Shown here piece by piece: positions 1-6,496 of a stretch of DNA of 13,254 bases. The notes beneath the pieces were generated by a model. That model was given only the letters and a program-made list of their open reading frames with translations, had not been told where the DNA came from and ran no database searches. How positions within the stretch are numbered: position 1 is the stretch's first letter; each line of letters starts with the position of its first letter. Origin of the DNA: Paludibacteraceae bacterium (lineage in GTDB: Bacteria > Bacteroidota > Bacteroidia > Bacteroidales > Paludibacteraceae); NCBI GenBank assembly GCA_017542915.1, contig JAFXWI010000040.1, positions 1 through 13,254 on the forward strand. Direction: 5' to 3'. Position numbers and translations under genes: made by a program.

Positions 1-26
1 CACAAGTGGGTTTTAGCAGCTAAGAA

Positions 27-57
27 CGCAAAGCGCAAAGCGCTAAAGCATACAAAG
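27..57. repeat. Short tandem repeat, four units ending in AAAG
   Basis: Two perfect CGCAAAG units (27-33, 34-40) are followed by an 8-nt unit CGCTAAAG (41-48) and a 9-nt unit CATACAAAG (49-57). The array lies in the non-coding stretch beyond the 3' end of the metallophosphoesterase gene. It also contains a 5-bp hairpin, AGCGC-AAA-GCGCT (32-44), too weak and without a T-run to call a terminator. The rest of 1-109 shows nothing else I can name. The number of units (four) matches the other arrays in this window. Confidence 0.5.
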
Positions 58-109
58 GGGTTTTTTATGTTTTTGTCTATTTCAAAGATCACATGGGAAA
101 GTTTAATTT

Positions 110-1117
110 TTAATTATCTACATCGTCCCACGAGAAATAGTTCTCTCCGCTCATGCGGTGGAGCTCCAGAAAGACCGGAGCAGCGTCTTGACCGGTAGTG
201 TTAAAGACCGTCATGGTCATATACGCCGCCTTGCCCAGATAGCTGTCCTTCATCGCTCCGATGGTGTAGTACTTCACGTTCTTATACGTGGTCTCCTCGT
301 GCGAATGGTCATGACCGCAGATGTAGTATTCTACTCTGTATTTGGAGAACAGGTACGTCAGCTCGTAGATCTCCTCCACCGCGTAGTTCGCTCCGTGGGC
401 ATTGTTAGAGTCGCGTTTGAACATATGCGTATGGGTGAAGACGATGATGTGGCGGTAACCCTCTTTGGATTTCTGCTCCAAGAGGTTCTTGAGCCATTTG
501 AACTGTTCACTACCAAGGGTAGCATCGCCGGAATCGACACTGATGTAGAGGTCTTTCTTGCCGTCCGGCGTAGTGATGTCAAACCAATAGGTACTGGTGT
601 GGAAATGCGCCTCGTATTCGGTCCATTGACCAAAGCACAGGTCGTGGTTACCCGGCGTACAGAAGACCGGCACGTGGTTGTCGTACAGCGGCTGAATATG
701 TCTGTAGAAGACCGGATAGTTGTTCTTGGCATCGATGATGTCGCCGCAGAAGATCACCGCAGTGGCGGTATCACCTGTATTGATGGTCTTGTTTTGGATG
801 GTATAGTTACCCATCGACATGCTCACAAACGTATCCAGCATGACGGTCATTCCTTCGCCCTCAATATGCAGGTCGGTAGCCCAATAGATGGTATAATAAG
901 CACTGTCTTTGGTATGAATATGCGCCAGACAGTCGTCCTCTAAATTATTCGAAAGGCAGTACACATCGTTCCACACCATAGAGTGCTTAAAACGCGCATC
1001 ATGGTGGGGTTTGCATCCTCCGAAAATACCTCCGATATCCAAACGGTTACAAGCGCTGCAGGTAACAAGGCAAGCCAGCAGCAAAGTCATAAATTTATGA
1101 TTGTTCATAGTCGTCAT
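110..1117 (-). CDS. Calcineurin-like metallophosphoesterase, probable lipoprotein
   Basis: This is a predicted metal-dependent phosphoesterase of the calcineurin-like (Metallophos) superfamily, 335 aa. The dinuclear-metal motifs are all present and in order: DLH (residues 82-84), GDIID (125-129), GNHD (156-159), THTH (228-231) and GHDH (268-271). No metal ligand appears to be missing. The N-terminus is a hydrophobic signal ending in a cysteine cluster. C23, preceded by SA, is the most likely lipidation site, although Cys at -3 is unusual. It should therefore work outside the cytoplasm, anchored to a membrane. The substrate cannot be told from sequence. The start at 1117 is 9 nt after the stop of the upstream barrel-like gene, so the two are probably co-transcribed. 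Met4 (1108) is an alternative start. Superfamily assignment is firm; specificity is unknown. Confidence 0.88.
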   Translation of the reverse strand: MTTMNNHKFMTLLLACLVTCSACNRLDIGGIFGGCKPHHDARFKHSMVWNDVYCLSNNLEDDCLAHIHTKDSAYYTIYWATDLHIEGEGMTVMLDTFVSMSMGNYTIQNKTINTGDTATAVIFCGDIIDAKNNYPVFYRHIQPLYDNHVPVFCTPGNHDLCFGQWTEYEAHFHTSTYWFDITTPDGKKDLYISVDSGDATLGSEQFKWLKNLLEQKSKEGYRHIIVFTHTHMFKRDSNNAHGANYAVEEIYELTYLFSKYRVEYYICGHDHSHEETTYKNVKYYTIGAMKDSYLGKAAYMTMTVFNTTGQDAAPVFLELHRMSGENYFSWDDVDN

Positions 1118-1126
1118 ATTTTTTCA

Positions 1127-1867
1127 TTAAAACGTATAAGCAACACCGGCTATACCATTGATAGCGAAGAAAGCGGCGGTCATGTTAAACATACCGGCAG
1201 GTTTGCAATCGACACGCAGCATCACTCTCCAGTGCTCCGCCGGATCGTACCTTCCGCCGAGCGAGAAGATAGGGTTCCACATACGTTCGATCTGCCATTC
1301 TCCCAAGTTCGTGATACGCGCAGAGATATTCCAGTTGCAGGCAATAGGACGCGCAAAGACCTCCAAGGAATACGCGGGGTAGAACGTCTCGGCAATCATC
1401 TCGTTCATGTGGAAATCCTCCTTACGCCTGAGCTCATCCATCATACGGATGTTCGTACCGATTAAGATGTCCACGTAGTCCTGACGATAACCAAGTCCGA
1501 AAGCGAGGTTGAACTCGCACGCTTTGGCACGCACGATGAAACGCGGCAAGAAACGAGCCTTGAAATACAACTCACGCTGATGTTTCTTGGTCAAGAGGAA
1601 CTTAGTGTTCAACTCCACATTCAGGGTATAGACATTCGCGGTGGACAACTGTATGCCCGCTTTCATGTCAAAATGCTTGTGAATAGGCACTGTAGCGCTC
1701 AGATCAAAATTGCCATGATGACTCCACACATCGTTGAAACCATACTCGGTGTGAAACTCAACCGTAGAATGTTCTCCGGGCTTGATGTCAGGAAACGTGT
1801 CACGCTTAAAGGCATAGACGCTCGTCAGCGCAAAAACAGAACATAAAATAGCGAAAATTTTCTTCAT
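1127..1867 (-). CDS. Probable outer-membrane beta-barrel protein of unknown function
   Basis: I do not recognise a named family. From Met at 1867 the protein is 246 aa. It has a clear Sec signal (MKKIFAILC..., cleaved probably after VYA). The mature part is rich in aromatic residues and in alternating hydrophobic/polar strands, and it ends in Phe (VAYTF), the classic C-terminal signal for BAM-assembled barrels. An upstream in-frame ATG at 1885 would add six residues, but it sits almost on the predicted transcription start of the promoter at 1894-1925, so 1867 is the better start. The gene is first in an operon with the metallophosphoesterase lipoprotein 9 nt downstream, suggesting a shared envelope role. 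It could be a porin-like or structural barrel; the function is open. Confidence 0.75.
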   Translation of the reverse strand: MKKIFAILCSVFALTSVYAFKRDTFPDIKPGEHSTVEFHTEYGFNDVWSHHGNFDLSATVPIHKHFDMKAGIQLSTANVYTLNVELNTKFLLTKKHQRELYFKARFLPRFIVRAKACEFNLAFGLGYRQDYVDILIGTNIRMMDELRRKEDFHMNEMIAETFYPAYSLEVFARPIACNWNISARITNLGEWQIERMWNPIFSLGGRYDPAEHWRVMLRVDCKPAGMFNMTAAFFAINGIAGVAYTF

Positions 1868-1893
1868 AAAACTATATTTTTGCATTCGGGGCG

Positions 1894-1925
1894 CAAAAAT
1901 AATACTTTTTCTTCAAACCGCCAAA
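1894..1925 (-). promoter_or_regulatory. Bacteroidota-type housekeeping promoter for the barrel/phosphoesterase pair
   Basis: Read on the minus strand, a TTTG -33 element (1922-1925) is followed by exactly 20 nt and then TATTTTTG (1894-1901), which fits the TAnnTTTG -7 consensus of the primary sigma factor in Bacteroidota. Transcription should begin a few bases beyond, near 1885-1890, leaving a leader of about 20 nt before the ATG at 1867. Confidence 0.75.
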
Positions 1926-1970
1926 AGAAAGATGAAAAAAAGCAAAAAAATCACATATCTAAAAAAAATT

Positions 1971-1980
1971 CGCGTACGCG
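1971..1980. promoter_or_regulatory. 10-bp perfect palindrome abutting the -33 box (candidate operator)
   Basis: CGCGTACGCG is a perfect palindrome placed directly before the -33 element of the rightward promoter, in an otherwise A/T-rich divergent region. GC-rich dyads like this can be regulator sites. Nothing else supports it, so this is only a candidate. Confidence 0.3.
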
Positions 1981-2012
1981 CTTGTATATATGAAATATTT
2001 TTTGTACCTTTG
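1981..2012 (+). promoter_or_regulatory. Bacteroidota-type promoter for the 2069-4218 gene pair
   Basis: A CTTG -33 element (1981-1984, one mismatch to TTTG), a 20-nt spacer and a perfect -7 element TACCTTTG (2005-2012). The expected start is near 2017-2020, giving an A-rich leader of about 50 nt without a Shine-Dalgarno sequence, which is normal for this phylum. Confidence 0.75.
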
Positions 2013-2068
2013 TGCCCGATTTTCCATAAATAGGGAAAGAACGAACGAAAACTTAAAATAACAACATA

Positions 2069-2506
2069 ATGAGTACTTCTGCTAAAATTCTAACATGGGT
2101 GTCGATTATCTCCGTTGTGGTGATCGCTCTGTTTATCTTTATCAAGTTCTTTTTTGTGTATGCCGAGGGTGTGAACGAAGGGGACATCAACTATTTCCAG
2201 AAAGAGGGTTTTGTGTTCAAGACCTATGAGGGAAAGATGATTCAGTCGGGTTTGAAGAACTCGAAGGTACAAGGCTCCATTCAGTCGAATGAGTTCCATT
2301 TCTCGGTAGTAGATGAGGGCGTGGCTCGCAAGCTCAATGAGGGGATGAATACCGGCGTGAAGCTGCATTGGAAACGCTATCTCGGTACCTTGCCTTGGAG
2401 AGGTAAGAGCCAGTTTATCGTGGATGACGTCTATATCGCGAAGCAGCCGGTAGAGCGCACACCCGATGCATCCAATGGTCTTCAGAAAATGGGGAATGAC
2501 CTTTAA
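2069..2506 (+). CDS. Small single-pass membrane protein, conserved Bacteroidota family
   Basis: This 145-aa protein has one strong N-terminal membrane segment (about residues 7-31) and then a soluble domain, likely periplasmic. It carries a core around FKTYEGKMIQSG (50-61) and a later LHWKRYLGTLPWRG stretch (99-112). From memory this resembles a short Bacteroidota family often labelled '6-phosphogluconate dehydrogenase' in databases. No Rossmann fold or sugar-phosphate dehydrogenase motif is present and the length is far too short, so I treat that label as an error. It is first behind a good promoter and 35 nt upstream of the adenylating enzyme, with which it is probably co-transcribed. The C-terminal tail after the domain looks disordered. 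Function unknown. Confidence 0.8.
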   Translation: MSTSAKILTWVSIISVVVIALFIFIKFFFVYAEGVNEGDINYFQKEGFVFKTYEGKMIQSGLKNSKVQGSIQSNEFHFSVVDEGVARKLNEGMNTGVKLHWKRYLGTLPWRGKSQFIVDDVYIAKQPVERTPDASNGLQKMGNDL

Positions 2507-2541
2507 CCGTAAGTCTATAATCATAAAAATCATCTAACATC

Positions 2542-4218
2542 ATGATGACGGAAGAAAAATACAACTTTGTTAAGTTTTACGAGCGTTCGTTCCGCGAACA
2601 CTGGGATCAGGAAGCGGTGACCGATTACGGAACCGACAAAACGCTCACCTATGGCGAGTTGGCGATCACTATTGCTAAACTGCATATTCTCTTTGAGGAA
2701 TGCGGCATCAAGAAAAATGACAAGATCGCCGTGATGGGTAAGAATAACACCAATTGGGTAGCGGTCTATCTGGCTACGGTGACCTATGGAGCGATCATCG
2801 TTCCGATCTTGCAGGATTTCCGTGCGAACGATGCGATCCATATTATCAATCACTCGGAGTCCAAACTGCTCTTCATCAGCGACATCAACTGGGAGGGTAT
2901 TGAGCTCGATCAGATTCCGCATGTGTTGGCTACCATCAGCCTGAACGACTGGCATCCGATCACCCTTAAGTTGAACCCCAAGAAGATCAACTATGATGCC
3001 ATCAATGAGCTCTTCAAGAAAAAGTACCCCGATGGCTATTGGGCAAAAGATGTGCATTACGACGAGCGTAGCAACGAGGAGATCGCTTCTATCAACTATA
3101 CGAGCGGCACGACCGGTTTCAGCAAGGGTGTGATCACTCCGCTGAACGCTTTGGCGGGTAACGTCCGTTATGGTCTGGAGAGCGGCATCGCTTGCCCGGG
3201 TTCGAGGTTCGTGACCTTCCTGCCGCTGGCTCATGCGTACGGTTGTGCGTTTGACTTCCTTTCCTGTCTGGCAGCCGGCGGACACACATGGCTCATCGGC
3301 CGTACCCCGAGTCCGAAGATTCTGCTCAAGGCCTTCGCGGAGATCAAGCCGACCGTTATTCTGTCTGTGCCGCTGATCTTGGAGAAGATATACAAGAAGA
3401 TGATCGTTCCGCAGATCCAGAAACCGCCCGTAAGCTGGGTATTGAAAGTGCCGTTCCTCGACGAGATGGTCTGCTCGCGCATCCGCGAACAGCTCATGCA
3501 GGCTTTCGGTGGCGAGTTCAGCCAGATGATCATCGGCGGTGCTCCGTTGAACCCCGAGGTGGAAGCGTTCCTGCATCGCATCAAGTTCCCGGTTTCCGTA
3601 GGTTACGGTATGACCGAGTGCGCACCGCTCATCTGCTATACGCCTATCAACGAGGGACCGCGTATGTATTCCTGCGGACGTCCGCTGGAAGGTATCATGG
3701 AAGTGAAGATCCTTGACCCCAATAGCGAAGGCATCGGCGAGGTAGTCGTTCGCGGTGAGAACACGATGCTCGGTTATTACAAGAACCCCGAGGCTACCAA
3801 AGACTCGTTCACCAAGGACGGATGGTTACGTACAGGTGACTTAGGTATGTTGGACGAAGACGGATTCCTCTATATCAAAGGTCGTTGCAAAACGATGTTG
3901 CTCGGCCCTTCGGGACAGAACATCTACCCCGAGGAGATAGAGGCGAAGATCAATAATATGCCGTTCGTCTTGGAGTCCTTGGTACTGCAGCAGGAGGATA
4001 ACCGTCTGGTAGCGCTCGTCTGTCCGGATTACAACGAAGTAGATGCCAGCGGCATGACCAAAGAGCAGCTCGAAGAGGTGATCGAGGATTCCCGCAAACA
4101 GGTGAACTCCGAGTTAGCTGCCTATGAGCAGATCGCCATCGTCAAGCTCTATCCGCATGAGTTTGAGAAGACCCCGAAGAAATCGATTAAGCGGTTCCTG
4201 TACACCAGTATGGTATAA
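2542..4218 (+). CDS. AMP-binding acyl-CoA synthetase (long-chain fatty acid-CoA ligase-like)
   Basis: This is a member of the ANL adenylating family, 558 aa. It probably activates a carboxylic acid, most likely a fatty acid, to acyl-AMP and then acyl-CoA in the cytoplasm. The ATP-binding P-loop motif YTSGTTGFSKG is at 186-196, the adenine-binding GYGMTE motif at 354-359, the ribose-binding TGD at 431-433, and the hinge region GRCK at 447-450, leading to YPEEIE. The C-terminal A10 region reads EKTPKKSIKR (542-551). Here the residue directly before Ile, normally the catalytic Lys, is Ser548, with Lys at 546 and 547. The gene starts ATGATG, so Met1 or Met2 (2545) may be used. It follows the small membrane protein by 35 nt. 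Family is certain; acyl-chain specificity is inferred. Confidence 0.9.
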   Translation: MMTEEKYNFVKFYERSFREHWDQEAVTDYGTDKTLTYGELAITIAKLHILFEECGIKKNDKIAVMGKNNTNWVAVYLATVTYGAIIVPILQDFRANDAIHIINHSESKLLFISDINWEGIELDQIPHVLATISLNDWHPITLKLNPKKINYDAINELFKKKYPDGYWAKDVHYDERSNEEIASINYTSGTTGFSKGVITPLNALAGNVRYGLESGIACPGSRFVTFLPLAHAYGCAFDFLSCLAAGGHTWLIGRTPSPKILLKAFAEIKPTVILSVPLILEKIYKKMIVPQIQKPPVSWVLKVPFLDEMVCSRIREQLMQAFGGEFSQMIIGGAPLNPEVEAFLHRIKFPVSVGYGMTECAPLICYTPINEGPRMYSCGRPLEGIMEVKILDPNSEGIGEVVVRGENTMLGYYKNPEATKDSFTKDGWLRTGDLGMLDEDGFLYIKGRCKTMLLGPSGQNIYPEEIEAKINNMPFVLESLVLQQEDNRLVALVCPDYNEVDASGMTKEQLEEVIEDSRKQVNSELAAYEQIAIVKLYPHEFEKTPKKSIKRFLYTSMV

Positions 4219-4350
4219 TTCACAATGTACAATGTACAATTCACAAGGCGTCCTATAGGGTTTTGTACAAACTGAAAAGTCCGTACGTGTTCTTAAAGTC
4301 CGTACCAAACTCCGTGAGCCCTTTGTACATTGTGAATTGTTAATTGTTAA
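4217..4350. repeat. Intergenic repeat element with inverted heptamer arrays at both ends
   Basis: The gap before coaX is bounded by two 28-nt arrays of four heptamers. On the left (4219-4246) the order is TTCACAA, TGTACAA twice, TTCACAA. On the right (4323-4350) it is TTGTACA, TTGTGAA, then TTGTTAA twice, which is the inverted form. The outer 16 nt of the left side (4217-4232) are exactly complementary to 4323-4338. Between the arrays, AAAGTCCGTAC occurs twice (4276-4286 and 4295-4305) with a degenerate third copy (4307-4317). The left end overlaps the stop codon of the ligase gene. I see no convincing promoter or terminator here. It could be a MITE-like element, but target-site duplications are not evident. 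Confidence 0.7.
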
Positions 4351-4357
4351 TTGATTT

Positions 4358-5119
4358 ATGAACCTCTGTATTGACCAAGGAAATAGCCGAACGAAAGTGG
4401 CGTTGATGACGGATGAAGGTAAGATGATCAATCATTTTATCTACAAGCAGTTCTCGTCCACGGATGTGGAACGCCTCTTTGACCTCTATGACATCACCGA
4501 CTCAATCATCAGTTCGGTGGTGAATATAGAGGCGGCGGTGGTGAATACGCTGCATCGTCGCTCGCAGCATTTTGTGCTCTTTGACCATATGACTCCGGTG
4601 CCCATCGTCAATAAATACGACACCCCTCACACCCTTGGGCAAGACCGTTTAGCTGCGGCTGTGGGAGCCAAGAGCTTGTGCCCGAACGAGAACCTGCTCA
4701 TCATCGATGCCGGATCGGCTATCACCTATGATTTCGTGACGGCGGAAGGCGAGTATGTGGGCGGAAATATAGCTCCGGGGCTCAAGATGCGCTTCACGAT
4801 ACTGCAACGCATGACCAAGAAACTGCCGCTGGTCGATGTGGATGAGAACGAGCTCATTCCGCTCTTTGGTAAGAACACCCGAGACGCGATTTCTGCCGGA
4901 GTGATCAGAGGAGTGGCCTATGAGGTGAAAGGCTACATGCGGACCTTGCAGGAGAAAATGCCCCATTTCCGCACCTTCCTCACCGGAGGAAACGCACCTT
5001 ATATAATGAATAACGTGCGTACCTCCCGCACCGAGAAACGGGAATTACAATACGAGAAAAACTTGGTGCTCATTGGATTGAACGAAATACTGGTATGGAA
5101 TAAAAAACACTCCGCTTAA
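4358..5119 (+). CDS. coaX: Type III pantothenate kinase
   Basis: This enzyme phosphorylates pantothenate with ATP, the first committed step of coenzyme A synthesis, in the cytoplasm. The 253-aa length is usual for CoaX. The signature motifs are present: N-terminal phosphate-binding DQGNSRTK (6-13), PHTLGQDR (90-97), DAGSAITYD (117-125, with the catalytic/metal Asp), GGNIAPG (135-141) and TGGNAP (209-214). This is the ASKHA-fold type III enzyme, which uses a monovalent cation and is typically insensitive to CoA feedback (family knowledge). It starts 7 nt after the right heptamer array, and the outer-membrane protein gene follows 23 nt downstream. It may be transcribed from an unseen promoter in the repeat element or by read-through from the ligase gene. 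Confidence 0.93.
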   Translation: MNLCIDQGNSRTKVALMTDEGKMINHFIYKQFSSTDVERLFDLYDITDSIISSVVNIEAAVVNTLHRRSQHFVLFDHMTPVPIVNKYDTPHTLGQDRLAAAVGAKSLCPNENLLIIDAGSAITYDFVTAEGEYVGGNIAPGLKMRFTILQRMTKKLPLVDVDENELIPLFGKNTRDAISAGVIRGVAYEVKGYMRTLQEKMPHFRTFLTGGNAPYIMNNVRTSRTEKRELQYEKNLVLIGLNEILVWNKKHSA

Positions 5120-5142
5120 AGACAAAGGATATACAATACAGA

Positions 5143-6372
5143 ATGAAGAAGATCTATAGAAACATTATTTTTTTGACAGCCCTGCTGCTCTGTACAGGCG
5201 TAGAAGCGCAGAACTTATCGAGTTCACCTTATTCGCGGTACGCTTATGGTGACCTCAATGAGAACGTCCCGACAGCTTTCCGCGGTATGGGAGGAGTAGG
5301 GTTCGGTATGCGTAATAACCGTGCCATTAACCCTGCGCAACCTGCGTCCTATACCTCTTGCGACACACTCACGTTCATGATGGACGTAGCAGCCAGTGTT
5401 AACTGGAGTCGCTATCAGGATGCATCGGGTCATCGCAACAAAGCCAACGGTAACCTCGAGTACGTGACGATCCAAGTGCCGCTCTGGAAGCAATGGATTG
5501 CTGCCTCGGTGGGTGTGCTGCCCTATAGCTCAGTCGGCTATGCCATCACGCTGAACGGCGCTACCGGCAATGACGGCTACCACTACCAGACCCAGTACGA
5601 AGGAAGCGGAAACATCAGTGAGGTATATGGCGGTCTCAGTTTTAATATCTGCAACTGGGTAGCCCTCGGTGCCAATTTCTACTATATGTGGGGTGACCTC
5701 AACCGTGCGCGTACCCTTACCTTCTCCGAGACAGGACTGAATCCGACTATCCAGTACGAGATCATGAGCGTCAGCGATGTGCGGCTACGTTACGGTGCGC
5801 AGTTCTTCCATACATGGGACAAGCACTCGGTCGTTGTGGGCGGAATGTTTGAGAGCAAGATGAAGCTCAAGAGCGAATATATGCTCATCGAGACGCAGTC
5901 CGAGGACTCTATTCCTATTTACGAGGACGGCTGGGAACTGCCGATAGTCTGGGGTGTTGGTGCCAGCTATGTGTGGGACAAACGACTGACGGTGGCTTTC
6001 GATTTCGAGCGTCAGCATATGTCCAAAGCGCTGTTCAACGGTCTGCCGGGTAAGTACAGCGGTTTACAGGATAAGAACCGCATCGCTTTCGGTCTCGAGT
6101 ATCGGCACAATCCGACGAGCCGTAAGTACGCCGAACGTATGATGTGGCGCGCGGGTATGAATATACAAGATGAGTACCTCTCCTCCATCGGCGCCAAACG
6201 CTATACGGCGAGCATCGGTATCGGTTTCCCGCTCTATTCGATCGGCACGACCATCAATACCACTATCGAGTATTCCCACCGCGGAAAGAAAGCCGGTTTG
6301 GAGGAGCACTGCTTGCGTTTTACGCTCGGTGTCGGCATCGCCGAAACATGGTTCTTCAAACGTAAATTGTAG
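5143..6372 (+). CDS. Outer-membrane beta-barrel protein, Bacteroidota-specific, unknown function
   Basis: This 409-aa protein has a Sec signal peptide (MKKIYRNIIFLTALLLC..., probable cleavage after VEAQ or just before). A short motif, SSSPYSRYAYGDL, follows at the mature N-terminus, and then a glycine- and aromatic-rich sequence of amphipathic strands typical of an outer-membrane barrel. The N-terminal region with RGMGGVGFGM and INPAQPASY recalls FadL/OmpP1-like transporters, but I cannot assign it firmly. Its place between coaX and a TPR protein plus lptC matches the conserved order I recall from Bacteroides relatives, which argues for an envelope role. It lies 23 nt after coaX and probably shares its transcript. 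The next genes have their own sigma-54 promoter right after this stop codon. Confidence 0.8.
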   Translation: MKKIYRNIIFLTALLLCTGVEAQNLSSSPYSRYAYGDLNENVPTAFRGMGGVGFGMRNNRAINPAQPASYTSCDTLTFMMDVAASVNWSRYQDASGHRNKANGNLEYVTIQVPLWKQWIAASVGVLPYSSVGYAITLNGATGNDGYHYQTQYEGSGNISEVYGGLSFNICNWVALGANFYYMWGDLNRARTLTFSETGLNPTIQYEIMSVSDVRLRYGAQFFHTWDKHSVVVGGMFESKMKLKSEYMLIETQSEDSIPIYEDGWELPIVWGVGASYVWDKRLTVAFDFERQHMSKALFNGLPGKYSGLQDKNRIAFGLEYRHNPTSRKYAERMMWRAGMNIQDEYLSSIGAKRYTASIGIGFPLYSIGTTINTTIEYSHRGKKAGLEEHCLRFTLGVGIAETWFFKRKL

Positions 6373-6373
6373 T

Positions 6374-6390
6374 TTGGCACGATGTTTGCA
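6374..6390 (+). promoter_or_regulatory. Sigma-54 (RpoN) promoter for tpr-lptC-fabG
   Basis: The 17-nt stretch from 6374 reads TTGGCAC, GATGT, TTGCA. It carries the invariant GG at -24 (6376-6377) and GC at -12 (6388-6389) separated by exactly 10 nt, and matches the known consensus TGGCACG-N4-TTGC in full. It begins 2 nt after the stop codon of the outer-membrane protein gene. The predicted start is about 6400-6402, giving a leader of roughly 95 nt before the ATG at 6497. Sigma-54 promoters need an enhancer-binding activator; none is encoded in the window. Confidence 0.8.
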
Positions 6391-6391
6391 G

Positions 6392-6419
6392 TCTGAATTC
6401 TGAATGCTGATATCTGAAA
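6392..6419 (+). repeat. Four-unit heptamer array in the sigma-54 leader
   Basis: There are two perfect TCTGAAT units (6392-6398, 6399-6405), then GCTGATA (6406-6412) and TCTGAAA (6413-6419), 28 nt in total. The array straddles the predicted sigma-54 transcription start. A 10-nt part, AATGCTGATA (6403-6412), recurs exactly at 6460-6469. Confidence 0.6.
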
Positions 6420-6420
6420 A

Positions 6421-6449
6421 TTCGCTCTGCGAATAATCGTTCGAGCGAA
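6421..6449 (+). other. Possible stem-loop in the 5' leader of the TPR gene
   Basis: TTCGCTC (6421-6427) pairs perfectly with GAGCGAA (6443-6449) across a 15-nt loop, which itself can form a small nested stem around ATAA. The hairpin is flanked by the two AATGCTGATA copies. It might affect mRNA stability or translation, or simply be part of a repeat. No T-run follows, so it is not an intrinsic terminator. Confidence 0.35.
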
Positions 6450-6496
6450 GCGAGATAAGAATGCTGATAACAATTAACCACAAAATATACAACATT

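Noticed and set aside
32..44. AGCGC-AAA-GCGCT hairpin as the terminator of the phosphoesterase operon
   Set aside because: The stem is only 5 bp with a 3-nt loop and no T-run follows on the minus strand; it is better explained by the tandem repeat.
158..943. Long open frame on the plus strand opposite the metallophosphoesterase
   Set aside because: The minus-strand protein has every calcineurin-like motif; the opposite frame gives a motif-free translation and is a shadow of it.
2069..2506. 6-phosphogluconate dehydrogenase identity for the small membrane protein
   Set aside because: I recall this label on relatives, but the 145-aa protein has a membrane anchor and no NADP-binding or catalytic motif.
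2530..3576. Long open frame on the minus strand under the acyl-CoA synthetase
   Set aside because: It is opposite a gene with all ANL motifs, its translation is His/Arg/Asp-rich without a fold signature, and it has no promoter.
4217..4338. The 16-nt inverted repeat as a rho-independent terminator
   Set aside because: The arms are about 90 nt apart, A/T-rich and lack a following T-run.
4219..4350. CRISPR-like array
   Set aside because: Units are 7 nt, directly contiguous and without spacers, and no cas gene is nearby.
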